Shown: positions 41,790 through 50,379, numbered from the stretch's first letter. The stretch: DNA of 64,000 bases from Enterobacillus tribolii (GCF_003363015.1 NZ_QRAP01000003.1:124001-188000); one strand, 5' to 3'. Notes: a model not told the origin generated them from the sequence alone. Program-made: numbers and translations.

Positions 41790-42896
41790 ATGAGAAACGT
41801 TGGTTTTATCGGCTGGCGCGGTATGGTCGGCTCAGTGCTTATGCAGCGCATGATCGAAGAGCGCGATTTTGACGCCATCCATCCGGTTTTTTTCACCACA
41901 TCCCAGCACGGCCAGCCCGCGCCCGCTTTCACCGGCAAGCAGGGCGGCACCTTGCAGGATGCTTATGATATCGATGCGCTGCGCGCGTTAGACATCATCA
42001 TTACCTGCCAGGGCGGCGATTATACCAACGAAATTTATCCAAAGCTGCGGGAAAGCGGTTGGAACGGCTATTGGATTGACGCAGCATCAGCGCTGCGAAT
42101 GAAAGATGATGCAATCATAATTCTGGACCCGGTAAACCATCAGGTCATTCAGGAAGGCCTCAACAAAGGCATTAAGGCATTCGTCGGCGGCAACTGCACC
42201 GTCAGCCTGATGCTGATGTCCCTCGGCGGCCTGTTCGCCCACAATCTGGTGGAGTGGATTTCCGTCGCGACCTATCAGGCAGCTTCCGGCGGCGGCGCGC
42301 GCCACATGCGCGAACTGCTGACCCAGATGGGCATGCTCAACGCCGCCGTGGTCAAAGAGTTGCAGGACCCGGCCTCCGCCATCCTGGACATTGAGCGCAA
42401 GGTGACCGAACTGACCCGCAGCGGCACGCTGCCCACCGACAACTTCGGCGTACCGCTGGCCGGCAGCCTGATCCCGTGGATCGATAAGCAGCTGGAAAAC
42501 GGTCAGAGCCGCGAAGAGTGGAAAGGCCAGGCGGAAACCAACAAGATTCTGGCGACCCGTGAAGTCATTCCGGTTGACGGCCTGTGCGTGCGCATCGGCG
42601 CGCTGCGCTGCCACAGCCAGGCATTCACCATCAAACTGAAGCAGGACGTCCCGCTGCCGGAAATCGAGCAGATTCTGGCTTCCCACAATGAGTGGGTCAA
42701 GGTTGTGCCCAACGACCGCGACGTTTCCATGCGCGAACTGACGCCGGCGGCGGTAACCGGCACGCTGTCCACGCCGGTCGGCCGCTTGCGCAAGCTGAAC
42801 ATGGGGCCGCAGTATCTGTCCGCCTTTAACGTCGGCGACCAGTTGCTGTGGGGCGCGGCAGAGCCGCTGCGCCGTATGCTGCGGGTTTTACTGTAG
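41790..42896 (+). CDS. asd: Aspartate-semialdehyde dehydrogenase
   Basis: Second step of the aspartate pathway to lysine, diaminopimelate, methionine and threonine; 368 residues. NADP-binding start [20 protein letters not shown], catalytic cysteine C136 ([10 protein letters not shown]) and the histidine motif [14 protein letters not shown] are present. It normally neighbours glg genes in E. coli; here a sensor-kinase gene follows convergently. Confidence 0.97.
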   Translation: MRNVGFIGWRGMVGSVLMQRMIEERDFDAIHPVFFTTSQHGQPAPAFTGKQGGTLQDAYDIDALRALDIIITCQGGDYTNEIYPKLRESGWNGYWIDAASALRMKDDAIIILDPVNHQVIQEGLNKGIKAFVGGNCTVSLMLMSLGGLFAHNLVEWISVATYQAASGGGARHMRELLTQMGMLNAAVVKELQDPASAILDIERKVTELTRSGTLPTDNFGVPLAGSLIPWIDKQLENGQSREEWKGQAETNKILATREVIPVDGLCVRIGALRCHSQAFTIKLKQDVPLPEIEQILASHNEWVKVVPNDRDVSMRELTPAAVTGTLSTPVGRLRKLNMGPQYLSAFNVGDQLLWGAAEPLRRMLRVLL

Positions 42897-42927
42897 TTTC
42901 AACTGTAGTTTTAAGTGTAGTTTTAAC
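42892..42927. repeat. Three tandem 12-bp repeats overlapping the asd stop codon
   Basis: TGTAGTTTCAAC, TGTAGTTTTAAG and TGTAGTTTTAAC follow each other without spacer. The asd stop TAG is inside the first unit, and every unit contains TAG in the asd frame, giving three successive in-frame stops. Followed by a short GGCTG-TTT-CAGCC hairpin (42928-42940). Confidence 0.85.
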
Positions 42928-42943
42928 GGCTGTTTCAGCCATG

Positions 42944-42967
42944 GGATGCGGCCTTCAGGCCGCATCC
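42944..42967. terminator. Hairpin shared by convergent asd and btsS, with the btsS stop codon in its loop
   Basis: GGATGCGGCC (42944-42953) and GGCCGCATCC (42958-42967) form a perfect 10-bp stem with loop TTCA. The minus-strand TGA of the sensor-kinase gene (42957-42955) lies in the loop. Confidence 0.75.
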
Positions 42968-44664
42968 TGCTCCGCGTTGTCTTCCAGCGGTACCCGCACG
43001 ATCACCCGGGTAAATTTATCCGTCTCGCACTCCACGCTGATGCCATACTGCCCGCCGTAACGCGCCTTAATCCGGCGATCGACCAGATTAATGCCCAACC
43101 CGTCTCCGCGCGGTTTCTGCGGCTGATACAGTCCGGCGTTATCCTCAATGCTGATCAGCAGATCCCCGTTTTCACGCCAGTTATGCAGCCGGATATGGCC
43201 GCATTCGAACAGATGCGACGTGCCGTGCTTGATGGCGTTCTCCACGATAGGTTGCAGGGAAAACGCCGGCAGGTGCGTACTCAGCAGCGTTTCATCGATA
43301 TCAAACGCCACCTGCAGACGATCGGCGAAGCGCGCTTTCTCGATTTCCAGATAGGCTTTCACATGCTCCACTTCATCCGCCAGCGTCACCACGTCGCTGC
43401 TGCGTTTGAGGTTTTTGCGAAAGAAGGTCGAGAGCGATAGCACCAGTTGGCGGGCGTGATCGGGATTGCGCCGGATCACCGCAGAGAGGGTGTTGAGCGC
43501 ATTAAACAGGAAGTGCGGGTTAACCTGGGCATGCAGCAGCTTGATCTCCGAGCGCATCAGCAACTGCTTTTGCTGCTCATATTTGCCCACCAGAATCTGC
43601 GCCGACAGCAGGTGCGCGATCCCTTCCCCCAGCGTGCGGTTGATGCTAGAAAACAGCCGGTTTTTCGGCTCATACAGCTTGATGGTGCCGATAACCTGAC
43701 GATCTTCGCCGCGCAGCGGGATCACCAGCGTAGAACCCAGCTTACAGGTCGGCGACAGCGAACAGCGGTAAGGCGTCTCGTTGCCGTCGGCATACACCAC
43801 CAGATTCTGCTCAATCGCCCGGTGTGAATGCGGTGACGTAATCGGCGCGCCGACCTTATGGTGGTCGTCCCCCAGGCCGATAAAGGCCAGCAATTTTTCC
43901 CGATCGGTAATCGCCACCGCCCCGACGCCCAGTTCTTCATAAAGTATCCGCGCCACCTTCATACTGTTTTGCGGGTTAAACCCCTGGCGCAGCACCCCTT
44001 CGGCCCGCGCCGCAATCTGCAGCGCTTTGGACGAGAACGCCGAGGTGTATTTCTCGAAGATGGCGCGCCGGTCCAGCAGGATCCGCATGAACATCGCGGC
44101 GCCGATGGTATTGGTGATCATCATCGGCGCGGCAATGTTTTCCACCAATGCTTCCGCTTCCCAGAACGGACGGGCGACGATCAGGATGATCAGCATTTGC
44201 AGGCATTCGGCGAGGAAGGTGATCCCGCCCACCACCAGCGGCTGAAACAGCAGATCCTGACGCTTGCGCCGGATCATATAACTGTGCAGCAACCCGCCGA
44301 CCAGCCCTTCCACCACCGTGGAGATCATACAGGCCAGCGCCGTCATCCCGCCGATGGAATAGCGATGCAAACCACCGGTCAGCCCCACCAGGAACCCCAC
44401 CGACGGGCCGCCCAGCACGCCGCCCAATACGGCGCCAATGGCGCGGGTATTCGCGATGGAGTCATCAATATGCAGGCCGAAGTAGGTACCCATGATGCAA
44501 AACACGGAGAACGTGAGGTAACACACCATCTTATGCGGCAAACGTATCGTCACCTGCATCAGAGGAATGAACAGCGGGGTTTTACTCAGCAAATACGCGA
44601 TCACCAGATACACGCACATCTGCTGCAAAAGGGAAAAAATCAGCTCAACTTGACCAACGCCCAT
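42955..44664 (-). CDS. btsS: LytS-type sensor histidine kinase, BtsS (YehU) homologue
   Basis: Membrane sensor kinase of 569 residues. The 5TM-5TMR_LYT domain covers about 1-200 (LSKTPLFIPLMQVTIRLPHKMVCY, HIDDSIANTRAIGAVLGG), then a GAF domain at about 225-350, a His_kinase domain with HAQVNPHFLFNALNTL and a HATPase domain (IVENAIKHGT, GLGINLVDRR). It aligns end to end with E. coli BtsS, a high-affinity pyruvate receptor. In E. coli the response-regulator gene btsR follows directly; here the gene ends in a terminator facing asd, and no response regulator with LytTR domain is in the window. AAGGA precedes the start. Confidence 0.9.
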   Translation of the reverse strand: MGVGQVELIFSLLQQMCVYLVIAYLLSKTPLFIPLMQVTIRLPHKMVCYLTFSVFCIMGTYFGLHIDDSIANTRAIGAVLGGVLGGPSVGFLVGLTGGLHRYSIGGMTALACMISTVVEGLVGGLLHSYMIRRKRQDLLFQPLVVGGITFLAECLQMLIILIVARPFWEAEALVENIAAPMMITNTIGAAMFMRILLDRRAIFEKYTSAFSSKALQIAARAEGVLRQGFNPQNSMKVARILYEELGVGAVAITDREKLLAFIGLGDDHHKVGAPITSPHSHRAIEQNLVVYADGNETPYRCSLSPTCKLGSTLVIPLRGEDRQVIGTIKLYEPKNRLFSSINRTLGEGIAHLLSAQILVGKYEQQKQLLMRSEIKLLHAQVNPHFLFNALNTLSAVIRRNPDHARQLVLSLSTFFRKNLKRSSDVVTLADEVEHVKAYLEIEKARFADRLQVAFDIDETLLSTHLPAFSLQPIVENAIKHGTSHLFECGHIRLHNWRENGDLLISIEDNAGLYQPQKPRGDGLGINLVDRRIKARYGGQYGISVECETDKFTRVIVRVPLEDNAEQDAA

Positions 44665-44786
44665 GGTGCCTGTCCTTCAATAACGTCAATGCAGGGCTTT
44701 CCCCGCCCGGCTATTGTAACCGAACGGAAATCCGCTACAGTGAAACGAAACAGGTTTATATCAGATCGGCGGGGCTTCCCGCAGGC

Positions 44787-44891
44787 AAAAAAAAAGCCAG
44801 CACCCGAGCTGGCTAAATAAACACTGGAAGCAATGTGAGCAATGTCGTGCCTTCCTGAAAGGGACGGGATGTTATGCCCTTCCCGGAACGC
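44787..44891 (-). ncRNA. ryhB: Iron-responsive small RNA RyhB
   Basis: On the minus strand a 28-base core (44850-44823; it begins GCACGACATTGC and continues TCACATTGCTTCC) is the conserved pairing region of E. coli RyhB, including the Hfq-guided segment. It is followed by an intrinsic terminator, AGCCAGC-TCGGGT-GCTGGCT with a run of nine U (44814-44787). The 5' end, about 44891, is inferred from the promoter; the product would be about 105 nt against 90 in E. coli. Its location next to yhhY is also that of E. coli. It should repress iron-using proteins under iron starvation; sodA and formate dehydrogenase messages nearby are plausible targets by analogy. Confidence 0.92.
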
Positions 44892-44892
44892 A

Positions 44893-44926
44893 TGTAAATA
44901 ATAATCATTATCAATATGGCTTGTAA
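44893..44926 (-). promoter_or_regulatory. ryhB promoter and Fur box
   Basis: TTACAA (44926-44921), 17 bases, TATTAT (44903-44898) is the sigma-70 promoter on the minus strand. TGATAATGATTATTATTTAC (44912-44893) covers the -10 and matches the Fur consensus GATAATGATAATCATTATC well, so Fur-iron should block initiation as in E. coli. Confidence 0.85.
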
Positions 44927-45014
44927 AGCGCTTTTTTACCTTTTTACACCGTAGGGAAACTATTTTTTATCCTTTATCTTGAAAGGGTTATAACTATCAG
45001 GCCAAGGAACCGTC

Positions 45015-45518
45015 ATGAGTGAAATCATTATCCGCCACAGCGAACCCAGCGATGCCGCCGCGTTACAGCGCCTGCACGCTCACCCATCGGTGTACGCCGA
45101 CACGTTGCAGCTCCCCTATCCTTCCATCACCCACTGGGAAGAAAAAACACGTCAGCCGGCGGAAGGCACCTACAGCCTGGTCGCTTGCCTGGATGGTGTT
45201 GTCGTCGGAAATATCAGGCTGGAAGCCTTTATGCGCATGCGGCGGCGTCACTGCGGAACGTTTGGCATTTCCGTCAGCCACGAACATCAGAATCAGGGGA
45301 TCGGCAGCAAGCTGATGGAAGCCATGCTGGAGCTGGCCGACAACTGGCTGGATTTAACGCGGCTGGAACTGACGGTGTTCACCGACAATCCCGGCGCCAT
45401 CGCCCTGTACCGCAAGTTCGGCTTCGAAACGGAGGGAACCAGCCGCCGGTACGCGCTGCGCCACGGTCAGTACGTTGACGTACATCACATGGCCCGGCTG
45501 CGCGGGCCGGCGGTCTGA
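45015..45518 (+). CDS. yhhY: GNAT-family N-acetyltransferase YhhY (AatA type)
   Basis: 167-residue GNAT acetyltransferase. E. coli YhhY acetylates amino acids and related amines in vitro. SEIIIRHSEPSDA, the acetyl-CoA loop HEHQNQGIGSKLMEAML (about 90-106), LTRLELTVFTDNPGAIALYRKFGFETEG and YALRHGQYVDVHHMAR match that family. AAGGA precedes the ATG. Divergent from ryhB as in E. coli. Confidence 0.88.
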   Translation: MSEIIIRHSEPSDAAALQRLHAHPSVYADTLQLPYPSITHWEEKTRQPAEGTYSLVACLDGVVVGNIRLEAFMRMRRRHCGTFGISVSHEHQNQGIGSKLMEAMLELADNWLDLTRLELTVFTDNPGAIALYRKFGFETEGTSRRYALRHGQYVDVHHMARLRGPAV

Positions 45519-45521
45519 TTA

Positions 45522-46178
45522 TCAGTGCAGGCGGTGCGCCCCTGCGTCAGAAACAACCTGCTGACGCCGGGCCGCCAGATAACGGCAAAAAGCGATATTG
45601 TTGTGTAATCCCAGCTTTCTCATTGCGTTACGCTTATGCGCGCTGATGGTTTTGTTACTGCGTTTGGTTGCCTGCGCGATATCACCGATCGTCTGCCCTT
45701 CCAGCATCCAACTGATGACTTTCTGCTCCATCCGCGTCATTTTGGTGTTGCAGCCGACCTTCGCATGGGTCAGACGAGCCTGAACATAAGGGCTGATCAG
45801 CACGCCTTCTTCTTCCATCAGGCTGCGGATCACCGCGTTCCGGATTTCCTGAACGTTGTCCTGTTTGGAAATCACGGCAAACGGGTTTTGTTCAGCCAAC
45901 GCCGCCAACCCCTGAGGATCTTCCGTCCGGGTAAATAAAATGACAGGGATATGGGGATAATGCTGTTTTATCGCGGGAAAAGGGTTGCTGCGGGGAAGGG
46001 CCGCATCAATGTCGCTATCGCTGCCCAGAATGAGCACATCGAAATCAGGCATGTCTTTTACGCAGAGAAACTCCTCTACGCTGCGGAAATGGTGCCACTG
46101 CGTTTTTAAATCCGCAAAACAGCCACGCACACCCTCAGAATCATAATAATAGGGTTCAATAAGTACAATTCTAATCAT
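45522..46178 (-). CDS. LuxR-type regulator with degenerate receiver (RcsA/RcsB-like)
   Basis: 218 residues: a receiver-like N-terminal half (MIRIVLIEPYYYDSEGV...) and a C-terminal LuxR/FixJ HTH at about 148-205 (RMEQKVISWMLEGQTIGDIAQATKRSNKTISAHKRNAMRKLGL). The phosphorylatable aspartate of RcsB (LITD) is a glycine here (VLILG, residue 52), and the acidic pocket is reduced, so it is probably not phosphorylated. The HTH with the KxxAMRKLG pattern resembles RcsB and its auxiliaries RcsA, BglJ and GadE. GC is lower than in neighbours, and a long AT-rich region lies upstream. I cannot assign an orthologue. Confidence 0.72.
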   Translation of the reverse strand: MIRIVLIEPYYYDSEGVRGCFADLKTQWHHFRSVEEFLCVKDMPDFDVLILGSDSDIDAALPRSNPFPAIKQHYPHIPVILFTRTEDPQGLAALAEQNPFAVISKQDNVQEIRNAVIRSLMEEEGVLISPYVQARLTHAKVGCNTKMTRMEQKVISWMLEGQTIGDIAQATKRSNKTISAHKRNAMRKLGLHNNIAFCRYLAARRQQVVSDAGAHRLH

Positions 46179-46860
46179 TCCTTTCGTCCCTGTCAGATAG
46201 GTTCATCTGAATAGATACACCCTCATCGGACAAAACCTTCTCCATCGTCCGGGCGGTATCTCTTTATTCCATTAATTCACTGAATATATCAGGCATTCCC
46301 GCCCCAGTGAATTCCGGCATAGTATAAACACGTTATCCAACGTTCTAGCAAGAACATCTTTGTGGCGGTTTTCAAACAGTATAATAACAAAATATATCCC
46401 CGACGATATAACCAATAAAATACATCAAAATAAATATGCCTTAAGAAATCATATGGTTATGAAAAACATCCGGTTTCGCTCTTCGTAAAACTATAGAAAA
46501 AAAATATGTTTACACACTTAACGCGATATTTTTCACCAAAAATAAACCTTAAAAAACAGATGATTCATCACACATAATAAAGCCGGCTCAGCACATTTTG
46601 CTCATTTACTGCGTCTATTTACACAAAAAATGCATGCTCGGGTAAATAATGCCGATATTCCAATTGTTAAAAACAGAACAAATACCATACCAACCATTTC
46701 AGTTGCTGAAATACCCTTTAGAAAAAATAGACATTAATTTATCTAAAAGCGTTAGCTTTCTTTAATTTCCCCAACCGATGAAGTCCTAATTCGATGGCAA
46801 TCAACGCCGCTACACGGGAGCAGCAATATATATCGGATTAATCCCACTGCGCATCAGATA
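46179..46860. other. AT-rich non-coding region
   Basis: About 680 bases with no credible gene on either strand and a low GC content compared with the rest of the window, especially 46290-46760. It contains the promoter of the LuxR-type gene. Such DNA is a typical H-NS target (inference). Confidence 0.6.
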
Positions 46861-46870
46861 AAGCCGTTAT

Positions 46871-46911
46871 CGTTGACATTTTGTTTAGAAAAAGCGCCTT
46901 TACAGCATTAT
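46871..46911 (+). promoter_or_regulatory. Putative PhoP-dependent promoter of the mgtB leader
   Basis: CGTTGA (46871-46876), five bases, TGTTTA (46882-46887) has the 11-base periodicity of a PhoP box (TGTTTA-N5-TGTTTA). CATTAT at 46906-46911 could be the -10, with transcription from about 46918. That leaves a leader of about 620 nt before mgtB, longer than the 264-296 nt mgt leaders of Salmonella. Confidence 0.55.
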
Positions 46912-47111
46912 AGGCAGAGTTTATATTACGCACATCAATTATCACGGAGATCGGCATTGGACAGTCACAGTATTTCATTTTTAACGCTGGCAAGCTGACT
47001 ATCTCCTTTCTGATGTACAGCTTGCCGTAATACCGGCGGGCGGCATCAATCCTCTTTCCCCGAGCTGTTGCACCCCGATTTTATTCATCCCTGATTCAGA
47101 GGGAAACCGTC

Positions 47112-47207
47112 ATGTTAATCATGCAAACGGCGATATGGCTCGTTCACGATCACGCCCTGTTTCCTCCGGGCGCTCACCCTGTGCGAACATCGCCCGTCCG
47201 TCACTGA
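47112..47207 (+). CDS. Putative leader peptide 1 of mgtB (31 residues)
   Basis: Short frame starting MLIMQTAIWLV, preceded by GAGGG eight bases upstream. It carries a PPG motif and two further prolines in its second half (FPPGAHPV, SPVRH). Proline-rich leader ORFs sense translation efficiency in mgt leaders of Salmonella; the resemblance is functional, not by sequence. Confidence 0.4.
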   Translation: MLIMQTAIWLVHDHALFPPGAHPVRTSPVRH

Positions 47208-47383
47208 TTGCGTTCCGCGTGCAGATCACGCGGGCGTCGTCATACCTGTTTACGCTCCGTTCCCGGGGCCACCCGCAATTATCGCCGTGAGGCGAGGAAA
47301 CCTGTGCATTCGGCATTATGGGTGCAGGTGATCCGGCGCGGTTTCTCCGCGCCCGGAACTGACCAAATGCCTAAGGAGCCGTT

Positions 47384-47431
47384 ATGGAAGAGCACCCCGG
47401 TACGCAACGTTATCCGCGTTGCAAGGGCTGA
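47384..47431 (+). CDS. Putative leader peptide 2 of mgtB (15 residues)
   Basis: MEEHPGTQRYPRCKG, with the perfect ribosome site AAGGAG five bases upstream. It starts with Met-Glu and has prolines at 5 and 11, somewhat like MgtL, which controls mgtA. Its coding region contains two of three mutually exclusive RNA segments (see the attenuator entry), which argues for a regulatory rather than protein role. Confidence 0.5.
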   Translation: MEEHPGTQRYPRCKG

Positions 47432-47454
47432 TACCGTTCCCCCGTCTGCAACGC
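47404..47454 (+). promoter_or_regulatory. Candidate translation-coupled attenuator of mgtB
   Basis: Segment A GCAACG (47404-47409) can pair with B CGTTGC (47417-47422; 5-7-base loop), while B extended, GCGTTGCA (47416-47423), can instead pair with C TGCAACGC (47447-47454, 8 bp). A and B lie inside leader peptide 2. A ribosome paused near its start would mask A and favour B:C; free RNA favours A:B. No U-run follows C, so termination would be Rho-dependent, as known for mgt leaders. Confidence 0.5.
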
Positions 47455-47541
47455 ATACCTGAAAACCATAAAGCGCCGCACGTTCTCCTGCCCGGAGGGT
47501 TTCATCACGCCTGTGCTGCGCGTAACAACGAGTAATGCGTT

Positions 47542-50247
47542 ATGACTCAAATGATTGAACACGCCGCCGCATCACGCGGCCGCAAAGAAAAAAAGAAAGG
47601 CACTTTCCTGATTGCCGAAGAAGCCAAAGCCAGCCTGGACAGCACGTTGTCTGCGCTCTCCGCCAGCCCTGAAGGCCTGGTGGAAGGCGACGCCGCCGAT
47701 CGCCTGCTGGACTACGGGCCAAACCGGGTGGCGCAAGAAAAAGTGCCGCATGCCCTGGTGCAGTTGCTTCAGGCCTTTAACAACCCGTTTATTTATGTCC
47801 TGACCACGCTGGCGCTCATCAGCTTCTTTACGGATTACTGGCTGCCTCTGCAACGGGGCGAGGAAACCGATCTGATCGGCGTCATCATCATTCTGGTGAT
47901 GGTTTCGCTCAGCGGCCTGCTGCGTTTCTGGCAGGAGTTTCGCACTAACAAAGCCGCCGAGGCGCTGAAATCCATGGTGCGCACCACGGCCAGCGCGTTG
48001 CGCCGTGCCCATCCCGGCGCAGTGGCGGAATGCCGCGAAATTCCGTTACAGGACCTGGTGCCGGGCGACATCATTTTTCTCTCCGCCGGCGACATGGTGC
48101 CCGCCGACGTCAGGCTGATTGAATCCCGCGATCTGTTTATCAGCCAGGCGGTACTGACCGGCGAGTCCATCCCGGTCGAGAAATATGACGTTACCTCCGA
48201 CGTTTGCCAGAAAGGCGCCGACACCGGCGGCGAAGGCGCACTGCTGGAGCAGGCCAGTATCTGCCTGATGGGCACCAACGTTGCCAGCGGCACGGCCAAA
48301 GCGGTCGTGGTCGCAACCGGCAATAAAACTTATTTCGGCTCGCTGGCGAAATCCATCGTCGGCACCCGCGCCCAAACCGCCTTCGATCGCGGGGTGAACA
48401 GCGTCAGTTGGCTGTTGATCCGTTTCATGCTGGTTATGGTGCCGGTCGTGCTGCTGATTAACGGTTTCACCAAAGGCGACTGGGGCGACGCCGCCCTGTT
48501 CGCTCTGGCGGTCGCCGTAGGACTGACGCCGGAGATGCTGCCGATGATCGTTAGCTCGAACCTGGCGAAAGGCGCGATCGCCATGGCGCGGCGCAAAGTG
48601 GTGGTAAAACGCCTTAACGCCATCCAGAATTTCGGCGCGATGGATGTGCTGTGCACCGACAAAACCGGCACACTGACGCAGGATCGCATTATTCTGGAGC
48701 ACCACATCGACGTTAACGGGCGGGAAAATCCGGAAATTCTGCAACTCGCCTGGCTGAACAGCTACTACCAGAGCGGCATGAAGAACCTGATGGATAAAGC
48801 GGTGATCCGCTACGCACGCGGCAAACCGGAAATCGAGTCCATGTCGCGTTACCAGAAAATCGACGAACTGCCGTTCGACTTCGTGCGCCGCCGCCTTTCC
48901 ATCGTGGTCGGAGACGAACAACGTCATCATCGCCTGATCTGCAAAGGCGCGGTGGAAGAAATGCTGGCCATCGCCACCCATATCGATGACAACGGCACGC
49001 TGCTGCCGCTGGACAACGCCCGGCGTCAGGGCCTGCTGGCGCTGGCGACGGACTATAACCAGCAGGGATTCCGCGTATTGATGCTGGGCACCCGCGATCT
49101 GGGCATCGACGGCTGCGTCTTCCCGATTAGCGTCGACGACGAACGCGATCTGGTGATCCGCGGCATGCTGACCTTCCTCGATCCGCCGAAAGAGAGCGCC
49201 GCCGCGGCCATCGCCGCCCTGCGGGAAAACGGCGTGATGGTCAAAGTGCTGACCGGCGACAACCCGGTCATCACCGCCAAAATCTGCCGGGATGTCGGCC
49301 TGGAGCCGGGCGAACCGCTGCTGGGCAATGACATCGAAGCGCTCAGCGACGAGCAGCTCGCCTGCCTGACAGAGCAACGCACCGTGTTCGCCAAGCTGAC
49401 GCCGCTGCAAAAGTCCCGCGTACTGAAAGTTATGCAGGGCGGTGGCCACACCGTCGGCTTCCTCGGCGACGGCATCAACGATGCCCCGGCGCTGCGCGAC
49501 GCCGACGTCGGGATCTCCGTGGACACCGGCACCGATATCGCCAAAGAATCCGCAGATATCATCCTGCTGGAAAAAGATCTGATGGTGCTGGAAGAAGGCG
49601 TGATCAAAGGGCGCGAAACGTTCGGCAACATCATCAAGTACCTGAACATGACCGCCAGTTCCAACTTCGGCAACGTGTTCTCCGTGCTGGTCGCCAGCGC
49701 CTTTATTCCGTTTTTGCCCATGCTGGCGATCCAGCTGCTGTTGCAGAACCTGATGTACGACATCTCCCAGCTTTCCCTGCCCTGGGACAAGATGGACAAA
49801 GAGTTCCTGCGCCAGCCGCGCAAGTGGGACGCGCCCAACATCGGCCGCTTTATGCTGTGGATCGGGCCGACGTCGTCGATTTTTGACATCACCACCTTCG
49901 CGATCATGTGGCATATCTTCGGCGCCAACAGCCCGGACCACCAGGCGCTGTTCCAGTCCGGCTGGTTTATCGAGGGGCTGCTTTCCCAAACGCTGGTGGT
50001 GCACATGCTGCGCACGCGCAAGATCCCGTTTATCCAAAGCGCCGCCGCACTGCCGGTGATGCTTACCACCGGGCTGATCATGGCATTGGGGATCTACATT
50101 CCCTTCTCGCCGCTTGGTCATTGGGTTGGCCTGCAACCGCTGCCCTGGGAATATTTCCCCTGGCTGATAGCGACCCTGCTCAGCTACTGCGTGCTCACCC
50201 AGTTGATGAAACGCGTCTACATCCGCCGTTTCGGCCAGTGGTTCTGA
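47542..50247 (+). CDS. mgtB: Magnesium-importing P-type ATPase, MgtB type
   Basis: P3B ATPase of 901 residues importing Mg2+ at the inner membrane. Phosphorylated D373 in CTDKTGTLTQD, TGES (VLTGESIPVEKYD), PEML in helix M4 (GLTPEMLPMIVSSNLAKGA), the KGA nucleotide site and GDGINDAPALRDADVGIS are intact. Many stretches (VQLLQAFNNPFIYVL, DYWLPLQRGEETDL, SLSGLLRFWQEFRTN, PWDKMDKEFLR) follow Salmonella MgtB more closely than E. coli MgtA. In Salmonella mgtB follows mgtC; here no mgtC precedes it. Only a weak ACGAG lies before the ATG at 47542; a second ATG three codons on is possible. Confidence 0.92.
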   Translation: MTQMIEHAAASRGRKEKKKGTFLIAEEAKASLDSTLSALSASPEGLVEGDAADRLLDYGPNRVAQEKVPHALVQLLQAFNNPFIYVLTTLALISFFTDYWLPLQRGEETDLIGVIIILVMVSLSGLLRFWQEFRTNKAAEALKSMVRTTASALRRAHPGAVAECREIPLQDLVPGDIIFLSAGDMVPADVRLIESRDLFISQAVLTGESIPVEKYDVTSDVCQKGADTGGEGALLEQASICLMGTNVASGTAKAVVVATGNKTYFGSLAKSIVGTRAQTAFDRGVNSVSWLLIRFMLVMVPVVLLINGFTKGDWGDAALFALAVAVGLTPEMLPMIVSSNLAKGAIAMARRKVVVKRLNAIQNFGAMDVLCTDKTGTLTQDRIILEHHIDVNGRENPEILQLAWLNSYYQSGMKNLMDKAVIRYARGKPEIESMSRYQKIDELPFDFVRRRLSIVVGDEQRHHRLICKGAVEEMLAIATHIDDNGTLLPLDNARRQGLLALATDYNQQGFRVLMLGTRDLGIDGCVFPISVDDERDLVIRGMLTFLDPPKESAAAAIAALRENGVMVKVLTGDNPVITAKICRDVGLEPGEPLLGNDIEALSDEQLACLTEQRTVFAKLTPLQKSRVLKVMQGGGHTVGFLGDGINDAPALRDADVGISVDTGTDIAKESADIILLEKDLMVLEEGVIKGRETFGNIIKYLNMTASSNFGNVFSVLVASAFIPFLPMLAIQLLLQNLMYDISQLSLPWDKMDKEFLRQPRKWDAPNIGRFMLWIGPTSSIFDITTFAIMWHIFGANSPDHQALFQSGWFIEGLLSQTLVVHMLRTRKIPFIQSAAALPVMLTTGLIMALGIYIPFSPLGHWVGLQPLPWEYFPWLIATLLSYCVLTQLMKRVYIRRFGQWF

Positions 50248-50279
50248 GCCGCGTCTGAAAAGGCCGGTCACTTTGCCCG

Positions 50280-50319
50280 TGAAAAGTCACCAGGTTCCCT
50301 ATGATCTGGTGACTTTTCA
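50280..50319 (+). terminator. Terminator of mgtB
   Basis: TGAAAAGTCACCAG (50280-50293) and CTGGTGACTTTTCA (50306-50319) make a perfect 14-bp stem with a 12-base loop, 32 bases after the stop codon, followed by TTTCCTT. Confidence 0.82.
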
Positions 50320-50379
50320 TTTCCTTAAAGTATTTTTAACCAACAATGCTACTGTCTGAGCATAATTATCGTATTTGTG

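Noticed and set aside
46179-46860. Mobile element or att site in the AT-rich region
   Set aside because: No tRNA, integrase, transposase remnant or flanking direct repeat could be found.
47208-47462. An 84-codon frame in the mgtB leader
   Set aside because: Arg-rich, unconserved in type, no ribosome site; the shorter leader frames have better signals.
48046-50271. A 741-codon open frame on the strand opposite mgtB
   Set aside because: It mirrors the codons of a certain gene in GC-rich DNA, lacks recognisable domains and crosses the mgtB terminator side.
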